Source of the DNA: Ostrinia nubilalis
Lineage: Eukaryota > Arthropoda > Insecta > Lepidoptera > Crambidae
Assembly (NCBI RefSeq): GCF_963855985.1
Contig: NC_087109.1
Coordinates: 7,522,001 to 7,586,000 of the forward strand
Direction of reading: 5' to 3'
DNA: 64,000 nt
Shown here piece by piece: positions 52,401-61,186 of the stretch. Position 1 is the stretch's first letter. Every line of letters begins with the position of its first letter. The notes under the pieces are model-generated. The model had not been told where the DNA came from and did no database searches. It saw only the letters and a program-made list of their open reading frames with translations. A program made the translations under genes and the position numbers.

Positions 52401-55400
52401 AACCAATCAAATTTCCGAACCGAAGCAGTTTTTCAAACACCATAATATTCTCTCCGCTTTAGTGGAAACCGGGCCTTATAGGAAAAAATGCGATGTGCAT
52501 GGGCCCTTAGCTTCTAAGGCACCGCGAGCCGGTATCCGAGACATAGCAGGCTCTTTTGGCACGCGCCGCCCGAACGCTTTTGTAAGCCGTGCGGCGCCGC
52601 CCGCTCGCTTGTCGGCCTCTGTCAAGTTTAGTCAAAGGAACCGCGCGTATCCGCCGGCCTGCTCGGCGTTTGTTTGACAATAAATTATTTAGAAACGGAG
52701 TCAAAAGACAGCCGCGCTTACATTATATTTGTAGAATGATCATGACTAAAATCAGTATACTATTTCCTACTTAATTACAACAAATTACTTATATTAATTT
52801 AGAAAATAACAACTCAGCTATAGCAAAAACCTTGCTACGGATAGCGCTATCAATCGGCAAATCTGGAAATCTTTAGGAGACGCTCATGTTCAGCAATGGA
52901 CGTCAAGTGGCTGAAATGATGATGATGATCTACCTTCCAATTGGTAAGCGCGCCCTTCCGCTGCTTGACCCTGGTCTTGGCTTTTGACTTGATGACCATG
53001 ACGGCGCGCTGCTCGTAACTCCGAGCCCGATGGAGATAAGTACTCCTGGAGGAAACTCGTAAGTCGGAGCCCGATAGAGATGTACTCCTGGAGGAAACTC
53101 GTAATTCGGAGCCCGATAGAGATGTACTCCTGGAGGAAACTCGTATCCAATGACATAAAAACATCTTAGCTCGTATCTCGGAGCCCGTTGCAGCGTTGGA
53201 GTTACTCCTGCAGGAAGCGATGTTCATCGTCTTGACCCACGGGCCGTTGCCCTATGTTCAGCAGTGGACCTCCTGTGGCTGAAATGATGGGGAATCTACC
53301 TTCTAGTTTGTAAGCGCCAGGGCCGGATCGTGAATTTGTGGGGCCCTGGGCTGAAACTTCTTATGACGTTGTCACGTAAAAATATCGTCCGTAAACCGAC
53401 TTTACAGACAACTTTTTTTTTTCTTTTTCAAATTATGGCCTACCTTTTAGCGGGATCTGGGGGCCCCTTGTAACCCCGGGGCCCTGGGCTGCAGCCCAAT
53501 CAGCCCATAGGTAGATCCGGCCCTGGTAAGCGCGCCTTGACCCGTGTCTTGGCCTTGGACTTGATGACCATGACGGCGCGCTGCTCGTAGCTCGAAGCCC
53601 GATGGAGTTACTCCTGCAGTAAATGGTGGGCGTCTTCTTGGCCCACGGATCTTTATTCTATGTTCAGAAGTGGTCGTTTTGTGGCTAAAATCATAAGGTA
53701 CCTTCCAATTAGTAAGCGCGCCTTTCCGCTGCTTGGCTCTGGTCTTGGCCTTGGACTTGATGACCATGACGGCGCGATGCTCTTAACTCGGAGCACGATG
53801 GAGTTAAGTACTCCTGGAGGAAACGGTGTGTATCCTTTTGACCCACGGATCTTCGCCCTATATGCAGCAGTGAAGTCCTGTGGCTGAAATGATGAAGAAT
53901 CTACCTTCCAATTGGTAAGTGCGCCCTTCCGTTGCTTGGCTCGTGTCTTGGCCTTGGACTTGATGACCATGACCGCGCGCTGCTCGTAACTCCGAGCCCG
54001 ATGGAGATAAGTACTCCTGGAGGAAACTCGAAATTCGGAGCCTGATAGAGATAAGTACTCCTGGAGGAAACTCGTATCCAATGACATAAAAAATATCTTA
54101 GCTCGTATCTCGGAGCCCGTTGGAGTTACTCCTGCAGGAAGCGATGTTCGTCGTCTTGACCCACGGGCCGTTGCCCTATATGCAGCAGTGAAGTCCTGTG
54201 GCTGAAATGAGAAATCTACCTTCCAATTGGTAAGCGCGCCCTTCCGCTGCTTGGCCCGGGTTTTGGCCTTGGACTTGATGACCATGACGGCGCGCTGCTC
54301 GTAGCGAGGGTCATCTGAAGGCCCGAGCCCGATGGAGTACTCCTGGAGGAAGCGATGGGCGTCCTCTTGGCCCACGGATCGTTCTAGGGAGACCACTATT
54401 TTGGCCCACTGGAAAATTGGGAATAAATTACTTCTTGAAAGGAGATGCAACCACGAGGCGGTGTCGAAGCTCAGGCGCGGATCCACCGTTGTGGGCACTG
54501 TGGGCATGCCCACAACCCTAATTTGCTTGTTTTAATTATGATCTATTGATAAGATCGATAGGCATGTATGTATGTTCGGGCATGTAGTGATCCAACTCTC
54601 ACTTTGCTAATTTTTGGTGGCTGTGCCCACAACCTTTTTTGAGGGCTGGATCCGCGCCTGTCGAAGCTTGAGGTGTTGTGATTGATTGACTGTAACTTAC
54701 AATCAAAATTTATAGCTGAGGACCGAGGACGACAGTTGACACTTTCAGTGGGACGTGGGGAACAATGACAAAATAACAGTTCCCGGGAAGACGCATGCCG
54801 TACTGTACCTACTTCGGGATAGATCTACGTTCAACAGTAGGTACAGTTAGCGTCAAATAGTTCGTGCCACCCAAACTCAGATCATTGATATGATCTGAGC
54901 TCCCAAAATAACTTCGGAGCTTCTGAACGCGTGTGGAACACCAACACTGAAAGTCCTTCAGACTCTTTAACTCCAATTTACTCCAGGGAAGTGGTACTTT
55001 GAGTGTCACGAAGTATTTGACGCTAACTGTACTACAAATGGCGAACATAATGCCGTACTTTACATACATACAAACAGCCAATCATTGGGCCAAACAGTAA
55101 AATACAAAAGGTATCCAATTTTCTCTAAATCTACCTGCTTCACCCACTCCTTCTCCGACTGCTCTATGACGTGCGCGTACGTGTTGCCCATCATAGCGAT
55201 CAACATGTTGAGCAGTAGGATGGGCACGAACACCATGAACACCGCGAACACCGTCTTCGTCAGGTTCGGGTATGTGGTCTGGCCCAGCTCCGTGTACTGT
55301 TAGAGAGTTTATTTTTTAAGGAATAGTTACGTACTTAACTTACTCTACTTATGCCCGTTTTCACCATCGATCCAATCACTTAAAAATTAGGGAATGATTG

Positions 55401-58400
55401 TGAAAACGGGCGTTAGTCCCAAAATTCTTGTGTTACGACGAGTGAGCTCACCACAATAGTCGAGCGGTAGGGTTTGGACTTTGGATTCGCGTTCCTCGGA
55501 TATCGAGTCGGCCAGTCCGACCCCTTCACCGTTCGTTCAGCTATCGTGGCTTCAAGTTGTAACTAAGTTATTTTTTTTTTAAGACAACACAAAGAAAGAC
55601 GCAGACAGCATAAATTAAAAAAGGTAAGAGGATAGTTTACGTTTTTGACATAGAAAAACAAAAGAAACGACATTGAGCACAAACAACACGAAATATCGTG
55701 AACGTCAGAATGGCGGGTGTATGGTCACAGAAATGATTAATATATATATGAATTTTTAATACCTGAGGTGTACCTTTATGTACCTTTAGTTATTAATTTT
55801 GTACTTCCCTAAAACGGGAACAATTTAAATTACAAAATGAGCCGCCAACCTGATATCAGGTTGGCGGGTGTATGCTGAAATTGGACGAAACAGGTAAGTT
55901 ATGGTTTTCTTATATTTACCATTATTTAGTACCTCAAATGTACCTCACAAATATATCATTATAAACCAAATGCGACGAATAATTAACGAGAAAATCGATA
56001 CGAAAAAATTGATGTCCACTATTTTTTTGATGACCACCATTTCTTTTAACAAGTTAAAAAGTTGATACTGACAGATAATATAATACATACCGTAGTTAGT
56101 ATTTTTAAGTGTGTTTTTTATGGCACGCACAATAATTGCGCATTTTCCAATGCCATTAATTTGCTAAAATCTAAAAGTATTGATTGATAGTAGTGCCAAG
56201 AGTGCTCTGCTGTACCTATATAGGTCTACCAGAATCTCATGGCAAACAAAAATATTGGAAAAGTGTGGCTTTCATAAGGAAATTGTCTAGGGCTTTATTG
56301 TCACCTGTCAAAACAAATTATAGATGACCCACGTTGAACTGTCCCACCAAACTCAATGACAGGGGGGCGCTAAAATCGATCAATTAAATGGTTTCCAACA
56401 TGGCAAAAATCGGAACCAGCGATCCAGTATTGACGGTGGCGCCTCATTGTCAATGTCATGGATATGACAGTTCAGAATTTTGGAACTATACGAGATTTGT
56501 CAACCACTGCAAAAGTTTTGTGAATCTTCATGATTATTTGTTATTTTTGTGAAAATATCGAAAAAAACTCAAGCGAGTTATTAATAATAATAATAAATCG
56601 TTGGACAATTTCACACAGCGCCAGCTAGCCCCAAAGTAAGCAACTTAATGCTTGTGTTATGGGTGCTAGCTTAACGGATATACCTACTACTTATATACTT
56701 TTTTTTTAGATACATACATATTATACATAGTAACACCCTGACCCGTCACAGAAATTAAAATTCATCATTTAAATTTCTGTTCGGCCGGGAATCGAACCCG
56801 GGACCTCTCGGCATAGTAGTCCGTTCTGAACCACTACACCTAACGGCCGACTAAATTATTATGAGTTATGTTTTCAATGTGTATTGTAAAATATGGCGTA
56901 ATTTAAACTCAATCTTTGATTTTAAAGCACATTTAGTTTATTACCCGACTGCGTCAGAAATAGGGTTATGTTTATTTTAAGTATTTTTCTTACTTAGTAG
57001 CTGCTTTATTGGGGTTTACAGGTGAATTTCACAAATTGGTGCAGAAGAATGGTGAAAATGTGAGAATGTAAAGAAAGTTGAAAAGATTTCATCAAGCAAA
57101 ATCATTATTATTCATCAAGCAAGATTGAATAATAAAATTGAAATGCTGGAAGAGCGATTTATAATAAATACCTTATCTTGATCAGCTGTTGAAGAATTCA
57201 GGACAATAAATGGGTCAGCACTGGCCCATTTATTGTCCTGAAGCAGTGGTAGGGTTAATACTGGGACGTGTAAAAGTGCTTTTTTAAAGCCTACTTACAG
57301 AAATAAATGAGTTTTACTGAGTTTTTACAGAGTTTTTTTAATAAGAAATAATAAATAAATAATATCCTTGGACATTTTACACTGCGCTTCTAGTCCCAAA
57401 CTAAGCAAAGCTTGTACTATAGGTACTAGACAACGGATATAAACATACTTAAATACTTTTCTTTGTCTTCATCATCATCATCATCATTTCAGCCATAGGA
57501 CGCCCACTGCTGAACATAGGCCTCCCCCAATGCTTTCCATGTTGATCGATTGGTAGCGGCCTGCGTCCCTGCGCTTCCCTGCTACCTTTACGATGTCGTC
57601 GGTCCACCTTGTAGGTGGACGTCCCACGCTGCGTTTTCCGGTACGCGGCCTCCATTCCAGAACCTTTCTGCCCCATCGGCCGTCAGTTCTGCGTACTATG
57701 TGCCCTGCCCATTGCCACTTCAGCTTGCTAATCCGTCGGGCCTTGTCCTTTTCTTTGTAAATCATACATATTATACATAGAAATCACCCAGTCCAATACA
57801 AAGAAATATGTTTAGGCATACAAATGTTTGTACTGTGCGATAATCGAAACCGCAACCTCCGGAATAGTAGTCCGTTTCGAAACACTACACCAAACAGCCG
57901 ACTAAAATGCAAGTGGAGTTCTTAGAATCGTTTTCTAGTTTTTTTTATCCACAACGAGGAAGCTCTGAATGAAGTGATAAGTTATAAGTATGATACATAA
58001 TAAAATTAGATTTTCTGTTTTTTTTTTTTCGTCTTATTTCTTCTTGTTATTTTTTTTTCTTTCATCTTCTCATGTTTTATTTCTTTTTATCCTTTTTTTG
58101 TCTTATTCTTCATTCATTTATTCTTTCTTCGTATTTCATCTTCTTTTTATTATTTTTATTCTTCTTATCTTTCTTCTTATCATAAAGATATATATCAAGA
58201 AGAAGAAACAAGAAATAAATAAAAAAAACGAAGAAAAAAGAAAATAATAATATACAGAAGATAAAAAAAGAAATAAGACAAAAAAAACAAGAAATGAAGA
58301 CAGAAGAAGATAATAATAATAATGAGAAGAACCATGGGAAAAATAATAAGAATAGAAGACGAGGGAGAAGAGACAATAAAATTAGAAGAAGAAGACGAAG

Positions 58401-60816
58401 ACGTCACGAATAATAGTTCCAATAGGCTAAATGACAAAATTTCAATTATTATTATTTGTCCGTCAGACAGATATTAGAAAATATTAGACTCATATTTTTT
58501 ATTTTCTTTCATAATTAAATAATAACAGTCCTACATAGAGTTGAAAAGGCGCGTTATGTCACGCTTGAGTAGATTTTTTTACTCAAAAGTGACGTCACGC
58601 GACATTTCAACTCAATATAATACTGTAATTATTAGATTATGAAAAATAAATGTTTCTAAAATATTTTTATTATCTGTCTGACGGACTAATTTAATTTCGA
58701 TTTCATTACCCAGTCAACATCCCTATTGTTGCCACGTTGGACAACCTTATGACATTTACAGCAGGGCGCTACCACAGAAAAAAAAAAGTACTACGGCGCT
58801 ACTATCAATACTTTTTGATTTTAGCAAATTAATGGCATTGGAAAATGCACAATTATTGTGCGTGCCATAAAAACACACTTAAAAATACTACGGTATGTAT
58901 TATATTATCTGTCAGTATCAACTTTTTAACTTGTTAAAAGAAATGGTGGTCATCAAAAAAATAGTGGACATCAATTTTTTCGTATCGATTTTCTCGTTAA
59001 TTATTCGTCGCATTTGGTTTATAATGATATATTTGTGAGGTACATTTGAGGTACTAAATAATGGTAAATATAAGAAAACCATAACTTACCTGTTTCGTCC
59101 AATTTCAGCATACACCCGCCAACCTGATATCAGGTTGGCGGCTCATTTTGTAATTTAAATTGTTCCCGTTTTAGGGAAGTACAAAATTAATAACTAAAGG
59201 TACATAAAGGTACACCTCAGGTATTAAAAATTCATATTTATATTATTCATTTCTGTGACCATACACCCGCCATTCTGACGTTCACGAAATATCCACAACT
59301 TTTCATTTCAGAAAATCTTCCACCATATGTATGGGTCACAGCATGAATAGAGTGTTCACAAAATCACCACGCACGAGTAGGAAACTAAACACTGGGACAG
59401 AGAAACAATTTTAAAACATCACATAGAGCGAAAGCCACACATAACCCGACGACACCATAGGTATCACCTCTTGATCCTGTAGACTTGACTCTACGACTCT
59501 ACATGAGTCGCTCTCGATTGTCAAATTTTGAACCTACCTTTCCCTGCAAAATTAAAGGATAATTAAATACCACCGAACTCCCCCATAAATAAAATAAAAT
59601 AGGTTGAAATAAAACTGAATTAAGAATAGTGTCTAGATTAAGATTTGAAGTTTTAGCAATAGACTTACACTGTAATCTCCTAAGGTAATTTGAAAGAGAG
59701 CCATCCAAGTGCTGGGGTAGCTTGAGTATAACGTCGACTGCACATTAGGGAAGCCTGTAGAAAACAATACATTTTAATATCATTTACAAGATTTTAGTAT
59801 TTTTAGTAGGTACGAAACGACACAGTTTTATCTGGTTTGTAATAATTAAAAAAATACATGCAAGAAGAGACGAAGAATGAATTTCATCTTGCACGACAAT
59901 CACCTACCCCTACCTATGTAAATATTGTTCAAGTGACAGGACCGGTCGTTGTGGAAAAGTCCAGCAGTATAAAGTAAGTAGGTTAGACGTCATTTGGCTG
60001 AAACGAACAACTTTGGTATTAGTAGTAAGAGATTTAGAAACCTTTGTACAAGAAGTAGAACGACTGTGAGAAGCCGAACAGCACGATGCAGTAGATGATG
60101 CCGAAGGTGAACATGTCTCCGGTGATCATGCTGTAGATCATCGTCACGAAGGGCCCGGTCAGGCGCACGGCACTAATGGAAAATTAAAAGTAAGATAAAT
60201 AGCCATTTATAGCATCGATGCTAGATTATCTATAGCTGAAAGAGAAGAAGCAGTTGCAGACTACGAAGCCCGATAATTTTCCTACCTAATTTGGATTTAA
60301 CTTTGGTTAAGAAATATTGTCATGATGATCATCATAATTAACCCACCCATTCTGTGTAAAAAATAAGAGTCAATAGCTATTGCTATTACTATTGTAAACA
60401 ATTAATTTGTGGACTGTTAAATTGTTAAGCAGTCACTATAAATTCATTCATGTTTTCGAGCGCTATCTTCGGATATTTTTTCATTGATTACGTCATCAAC
60501 ACGTCACGTTATTCACCGTTGTTATTCTCTTTATCTACATGCAAAGGTGGGTGTCACAATATCAAGTAACGTCAGCGTAATAAGCAAAGTATTTATCTTA
60601 TCTTTTAGTAGTAGGTACAGAGAAACACATACAGAAACAAACACCCATATTTTAAATTATTTACCCAGCAAAGAACATAAGAAGAAACCATGAGCCTGGA
60701 AGCAGGAAGATGAGGATGGCCTCTTCAGTGTTGGTTTGCTGAGAGAGCCTCGCCGGGATGCAAGCCAGGAGAAGCAGGTTCGAGGCCAGGAAAATGAACT
60801 GAGCTGGCTCGTGGAT
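46265..60816 (-). CDS. iav: TRPV channel Inactive (iav), 3' part of the gene
   Basis: Fifteen minus-strand exons in consistent phase (60816-60665, 60172-60042, 59754-59669, 55296-55135, 54408-54220, 52215-52100, 51478-51327, 51152-50658, 50055-49910, 49030-48895, 47773-47677, 47510-47427, 47156-47047, 46878-46779, 46412-46265) encode the last 767 residues. Order: a late transmembrane segment, [14 protein letters not shown]5 ([16 protein letters not shown]), pore region (FQITLGDYS), TM6 ([19 protein letters not shown]), TRP-box-proximal helix ([15 protein letters not shown]) and a long cytoplasmic tail. The combination matches Drosophila Inactive rather than Nanchung. Inactive forms a heteromeric cation channel with Nanchung in chordotonal cilia. 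Ankyrin repeats and earlier membrane segments lie outside the window. A partial-exon array follows the fifth exon listed. Confidence 0.92.
46779..46878 (-). CDS. iav: iav exon: C-terminal tail 9
   Basis: [18 protein letters not shown] then [15 protein letters not shown]: Pro then strongly basic. Acceptor TTCTAG, donor GTATGT, phase 2. Confidence 0.7.
47047..47156 (-). CDS. iav: iav exon: C-terminal tail 8
   Basis: [19 protein letters not shown] and [16 protein letters not shown]. The donor GTTAAT at 47046 is chosen over one ten bases earlier because it alone gives an open frame into the next exon. Confidence 0.65.
47300..47395 (-). repeat. tRNA-like SINE relic
   Basis: On the minus strand GGTCATGGGTTCAATTCCCA is B-box-like and CATAGTAGCAGGCAGAGACT A-box-like. 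A decayed tRNA-derived repeat. Confidence 0.5.
47427..47510 (-). CDS. iav: iav exon: C-terminal tail 7
   Basis: [19 protein letters not shown] then DQPSSGNS; acidic. Acceptor TTGTGCAG, donor GTAAGT. Confidence 0.75.
47677..47773 (-). CDS. iav: iav exon: C-terminal tail 6
   Basis: [20 protein letters not shown] then [13 protein letters not shown]: Arg-rich and Pro-rich. Assigned by phase and splice consensus. Confidence 0.72.
48152..48188 (-). ncRNA. U2 snRNA 5'-end fragment (pseudogene)
   Basis: On the minus strand ATCGCTTCTCGGCCTTTTGG, CTAAGATCAAAGTGTAG equals U2 nucleotides 1-37. It stops inside the branch-point recognition sequence (GTAG then ATAAATAA). The Sm site and later stems are absent, so it cannot be a working U2. 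Confidence 0.88.
48435..48480 (-). repeat. Partial copy of iav tail exon 5 with 5' splice site
   Basis: Repeats the end of the exon ([14 protein letters not shown], then G before GTAGAA-type donor GTAGAAGG). No acceptor is visible before it. Confidence 0.85.
48605..48845 (-). repeat. tRNA-derived SINE split by a small MITE
   Basis: The SINE segments ACCACAATAGTC...GAGTCGGCCAG and CCTTCACCGTTCGGCTATCG match 55440-55560. They are separated by 48678-48808, which has the inverted ends GATTACGCTAAT and ATTAGCGTAATC. Confidence 0.75.
48895..49030 (-). CDS. iav: iav exon: C-terminal tail 5
   Basis: [38 protein letters not shown]; donor GTAGAA, phase 1. Its last 45 bp are copied at 48435-48480. Confidence 0.82.
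49066..49206. mobile_element. MITE with TATTCACAAAC termini, copy 2
   Basis: Inverse orientation to 39809-39960; CTCGTATTCACAAACGATGC at the left and TTTGTCAATACGGGCG at the right. Confidence 0.75.
49515..49615 (+). repeat. RTE-clade LINE 3'-end fragment
   Basis: GGATGCGAGCGGCGCGG through GGAAATCCTTGGGGGAGGCC to CTGAAACGAACGAACG. Non-coding. Confidence 0.75.
49677..49840. mobile_element. MITE with TGTGAGTTTACATCAAA termini
   Basis: TGTGAGTTTACATCAAA at the left and TTTGACGTAAACTCACA at the right are inverted; about 160 bp. Confidence 0.7.
49910..50055 (-). CDS. iav: iav exon: C-terminal tail 4
   Basis: [19 protein letters not shown] and [20 protein letters not shown] then IDISIT. Helical and better conserved in appearance than its neighbours. 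Phase 0 out. Confidence 0.88.
50239..50328. mobile_element. Small palindromic MITE
   Basis: AAGGGTTACCAAACACTTC and GAAGTGTTTGGTAACCCT form the ends of a 90-bp palindrome. Confidence 0.75.
50461..50607. mobile_element. MITE near an iav donor site
   Basis: CCTCAGGGGAGCTACTCCGA and TTTCGGAGTAGCCCCTCAGG are inverted termini; the element ends 50 bp from the iav exon at 50658. Confidence 0.75.
50658..51152 (-). CDS. iav: iav exon: C-terminal tail 3 with PQPGQT repeats
   Basis: 495 bp. Three imperfect repeats of about 20 residues ([19 protein letters not shown]) follow a Thr/Pro-rich stretch. Disordered in appearance. Donor GTGAGT after CCA C. Confidence 0.85.
51327..51478 (-). CDS. iav: iav exon: C-terminal tail 2
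   Basis: [20 protein letters not shown] and [18 protein letters not shown]. Acceptor CACTAAG, donor GTAAAG. Low conservation expected; assigned by phase and open frame. Confidence 0.75.
51878..52042. mobile_element. MITE with GCGCAGACCACCGATTTTT termini
   Basis: Inverted termini about 165 bp apart. The inner segment CGGTGTAATGTGCGCACTTC also occurs near 19555, where only part of the element remains. Confidence 0.75.
52100..52215 (-). CDS. iav: iav exon: C-terminal tail 1
   Basis: [20 protein letters not shown] and [18 protein letters not shown]. This matches the Drosophila Inactive tail order directly after NWK. Phase 2 out. Confidence 0.9.
52347..52477. mobile_element. MITE with GGCCCGGTTTTCACCAAAG termini
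   Basis: The right end GTGGAAACCGGGCC inverts the left; about 130 bp. Confidence 0.75.
52934..54219 (-). repeat. Tandem array of four partial copies of the iav post-TM6 exon
   Basis: Copies end at 53905, 53702, 53300 and 52934, each followed by a donor (GTAGAT; GTACCT in the second). The 53905 and 52934 copies keep [15 protein letters not shown] and [10 protein letters not shown] intact. Each unit begins with a piece of RTE-LINE tail (TTTCAGCCACAGGA...CTGCATATAGGGC type) fused to the exon's middle. An inner sub-repeat of about 45 bp (TCCTGGAGGAAACTCG) is multiplied in two copies. One copy is split by the hAT MITE at 53318-53525. Confidence 0.93.
53318..53525. mobile_element. hAT-type MITE with perfect 8-bp TSD, inside an iav exon copy
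   Basis: GTAAGCGC flanks both ends (53310-53317 and 53526-53533). Termini CAGGGCCGGATC and inverse. The TSD is part of the exon-derived sequence, so the insertion is younger than the duplication. Confidence 0.9.
54220..54408 (-). CDS. iav: iav exon: post-TM6 tail
   Basis: [37 protein letters not shown] and [19 protein letters not shown] then TNWK. Acceptor TTTTCCAG, donor GTAGAT, phase 0-0. Its 3' portion is repeated downstream four times. Confidence 0.93.
54472..54660. mobile_element. hAT-type MITE with perfect 8-bp TSD
   Basis: TCGAAGCT flanks both ends (54464-54471 and 54661-54668). Termini CAGGCGCGGATCCA and inverse. Confidence 0.9.
54841..55035. mobile_element. MITE with GTACAGTTAGCGTCAAAT termini
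   Basis: Inverted copies at 54841 and about 55035 (ATTTGACGCTAACTGTAC), about 195 bp, just downstream of the TM6 exon. Confidence 0.75.
55135..55296 (-). CDS. iav: iav exon: TM6
   Basis: [20 protein letters not shown] and [20 protein letters not shown] then [10 protein letters not shown]. 54 codons, phase 0-0. The most conserved exon in the window for this gene. Confidence 0.95.
55351..55414. mobile_element. MITE with ATGCCCGTTTTCA termini, copy 2
   Basis: Short relative of 24162-24277; right end TGTGAAAACGGGCGT. Confidence 0.6.
55440..55560 (-). repeat. tRNA-derived SINE
   Basis: Minus-strand copy of the 19591 family: GAGCTCACCACAATAGTCGA at the left, ATCGTGGCTTCAAGTTG at the right. Confidence 0.75.
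56580..56855 (-). repeat. tRNA-derived SINE, second family
   Basis: On the minus strand GTCGGCCGTTAGGTGTAGTG is A-box-like and GGGTTCGATTCCCGGCCG contains a full B box, followed by a body reaching GTTGGACAATTTCACACAGC. The tRNA-like head lacks a normal acceptor stem and anticodon arm. Confidence 0.75.
57215..57315 (+). repeat. Dispersed repeat, uninterrupted copy
   Basis: Same sequence as around 4340-4600 without the MITE. Confidence 0.75.
57340..57905 (-). repeat. Second-family SINE split by an RTE insertion
   Basis: 57340-57466 and 57759-57905 correspond to the body and diverged tRNA-like head of the SINE at 56580-56855. Confidence 0.7.
57467..57758 (-). mobile_element. 5'-truncated RTE-clade LINE insertion with TSD
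   Basis: Minus strand: [51 protein letters not shown], then the 3' end with a (TGA)n tail. TTTTCTTTGT flanks both sides (57457-57466 and 57749-57758). Reading frame is open in the C-terminal part, so it is fairly young. Confidence 0.85.
58005..58425 (+). repeat. Polypyrimidine tract switching to polypurine tract
   Basis: 58010-58185 is almost all C/T on the plus strand and 58197-58420 almost all A/G. Together they approximate an inverted arrangement around ATAAAGATATATATC. Low-complexity ORFs on both strands here are artefacts. Confidence 0.93.
58435..58735. mobile_element. Palindromic MITE with GTCCGTCAGACAGATA arms, copy 2
   Basis: Inverted relative to 39262-39590, sharing both outer ends (GCTAAATGACAAAATT; CATTACCCAGTCAACATCCC). 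Confidence 0.8.
59669..59754 (-). CDS. iav: iav exon: pore loop
   Basis: [19 protein letters not shown] then FQITLGDYS carries the pore helix and the LGDY filter segment. Phase 0 out. Confidence 0.92.
59935..60010 (+). repeat. RTE-clade LINE 3'-tail fragment
   Basis: CAGGACCGGTCGTTGTGGAA and ATTTGGCTGAAACGAAC; decayed. Confidence 0.6.
60042..60172 (-). CDS. iav: iav exon: TM5
   Basis: [20 protein letters not shown] and [18 protein letters not shown] encode the S4-S5 linker and TM5. Phase joins GG|T and leaves phase 1. Confidence 0.93.
60665..60816 (-). CDS. iav: iav exon: TM3-TM4 region
   Basis: [37 protein letters not shown] and [10 protein letters not shown]. The acceptor is TCCTCAG; the donor GTAAAT follows GCT GG, phase 2. 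Upstream exons are not in the window. Confidence 0.92.
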
Positions 60817-61186
60817 CTGAGGACAAGAAATATACCTCCCTAACTACACCTAGAAGAGGAGTTACTCGTACATTACGCTTCAACCTGTATGTATCATGAT
60901 TTCTAGAATTGTTAAAGTTGGTACTAATCTTTTACGGTCTTATTCATAATCATTTTTCACATTTTATCAAATGCTTATTAGAGGTTTATAAAACGTTTGA
61001 TAAAAATTGTTATTCATAATCGTCATTTAGCGCTAAAATCCTCTTATAACTGTGTGATAAGTTATCGAGAGCTCGGGCCTTGTTTAAAGCTCTAATAAAC
61101 CTATTTTAACCTAACTTTTATAAATGTCATTTCATATGAATGTCACTTCGTTGGTTTATTTATTCAAAATATCCTTGCTGTGATCC

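Larger units (their letters stand above)
55697..59286. mobile_element. 3.6-kb element with about 500-bp inverted arms and 6-bp TSD, in an iav intron
   Basis: AAATAT stands directly outside both ends (55691-55696 and 59287-59292). Arms 55697-56197 and 58795-59286 are near-identical inverted copies beginning CGTGAACGTCAGAATGGCGG. The interior contains SINEs, an RTE fragment, a MITE and a polypyrimidine/polypurine tract, but no transposase or polymerase. A 6-bp TSD with long TIRs occurs in Polinton/Maverick elements, but the expected AG terminus is absent. Unclassified. Confidence 0.85.

Noticed and set aside
52488..52690. GC-rich block as a coding exon of iav
   Set aside because: No frame fits iav phase and no splice sites bound it; left unassigned.
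56757..56855. Functional tRNA gene
   Set aside because: A and B boxes are present, but the acceptor stem and anticodon arm do not fold as a normal tRNA and the sequence continues into a SINE body with relatives nearby.
57990..58437. Overlapping ORFs rich in F, L, S or K on both strands
   Set aside because: Low-complexity translation of the pyrimidine/purine tract; no start context or conservation expected.
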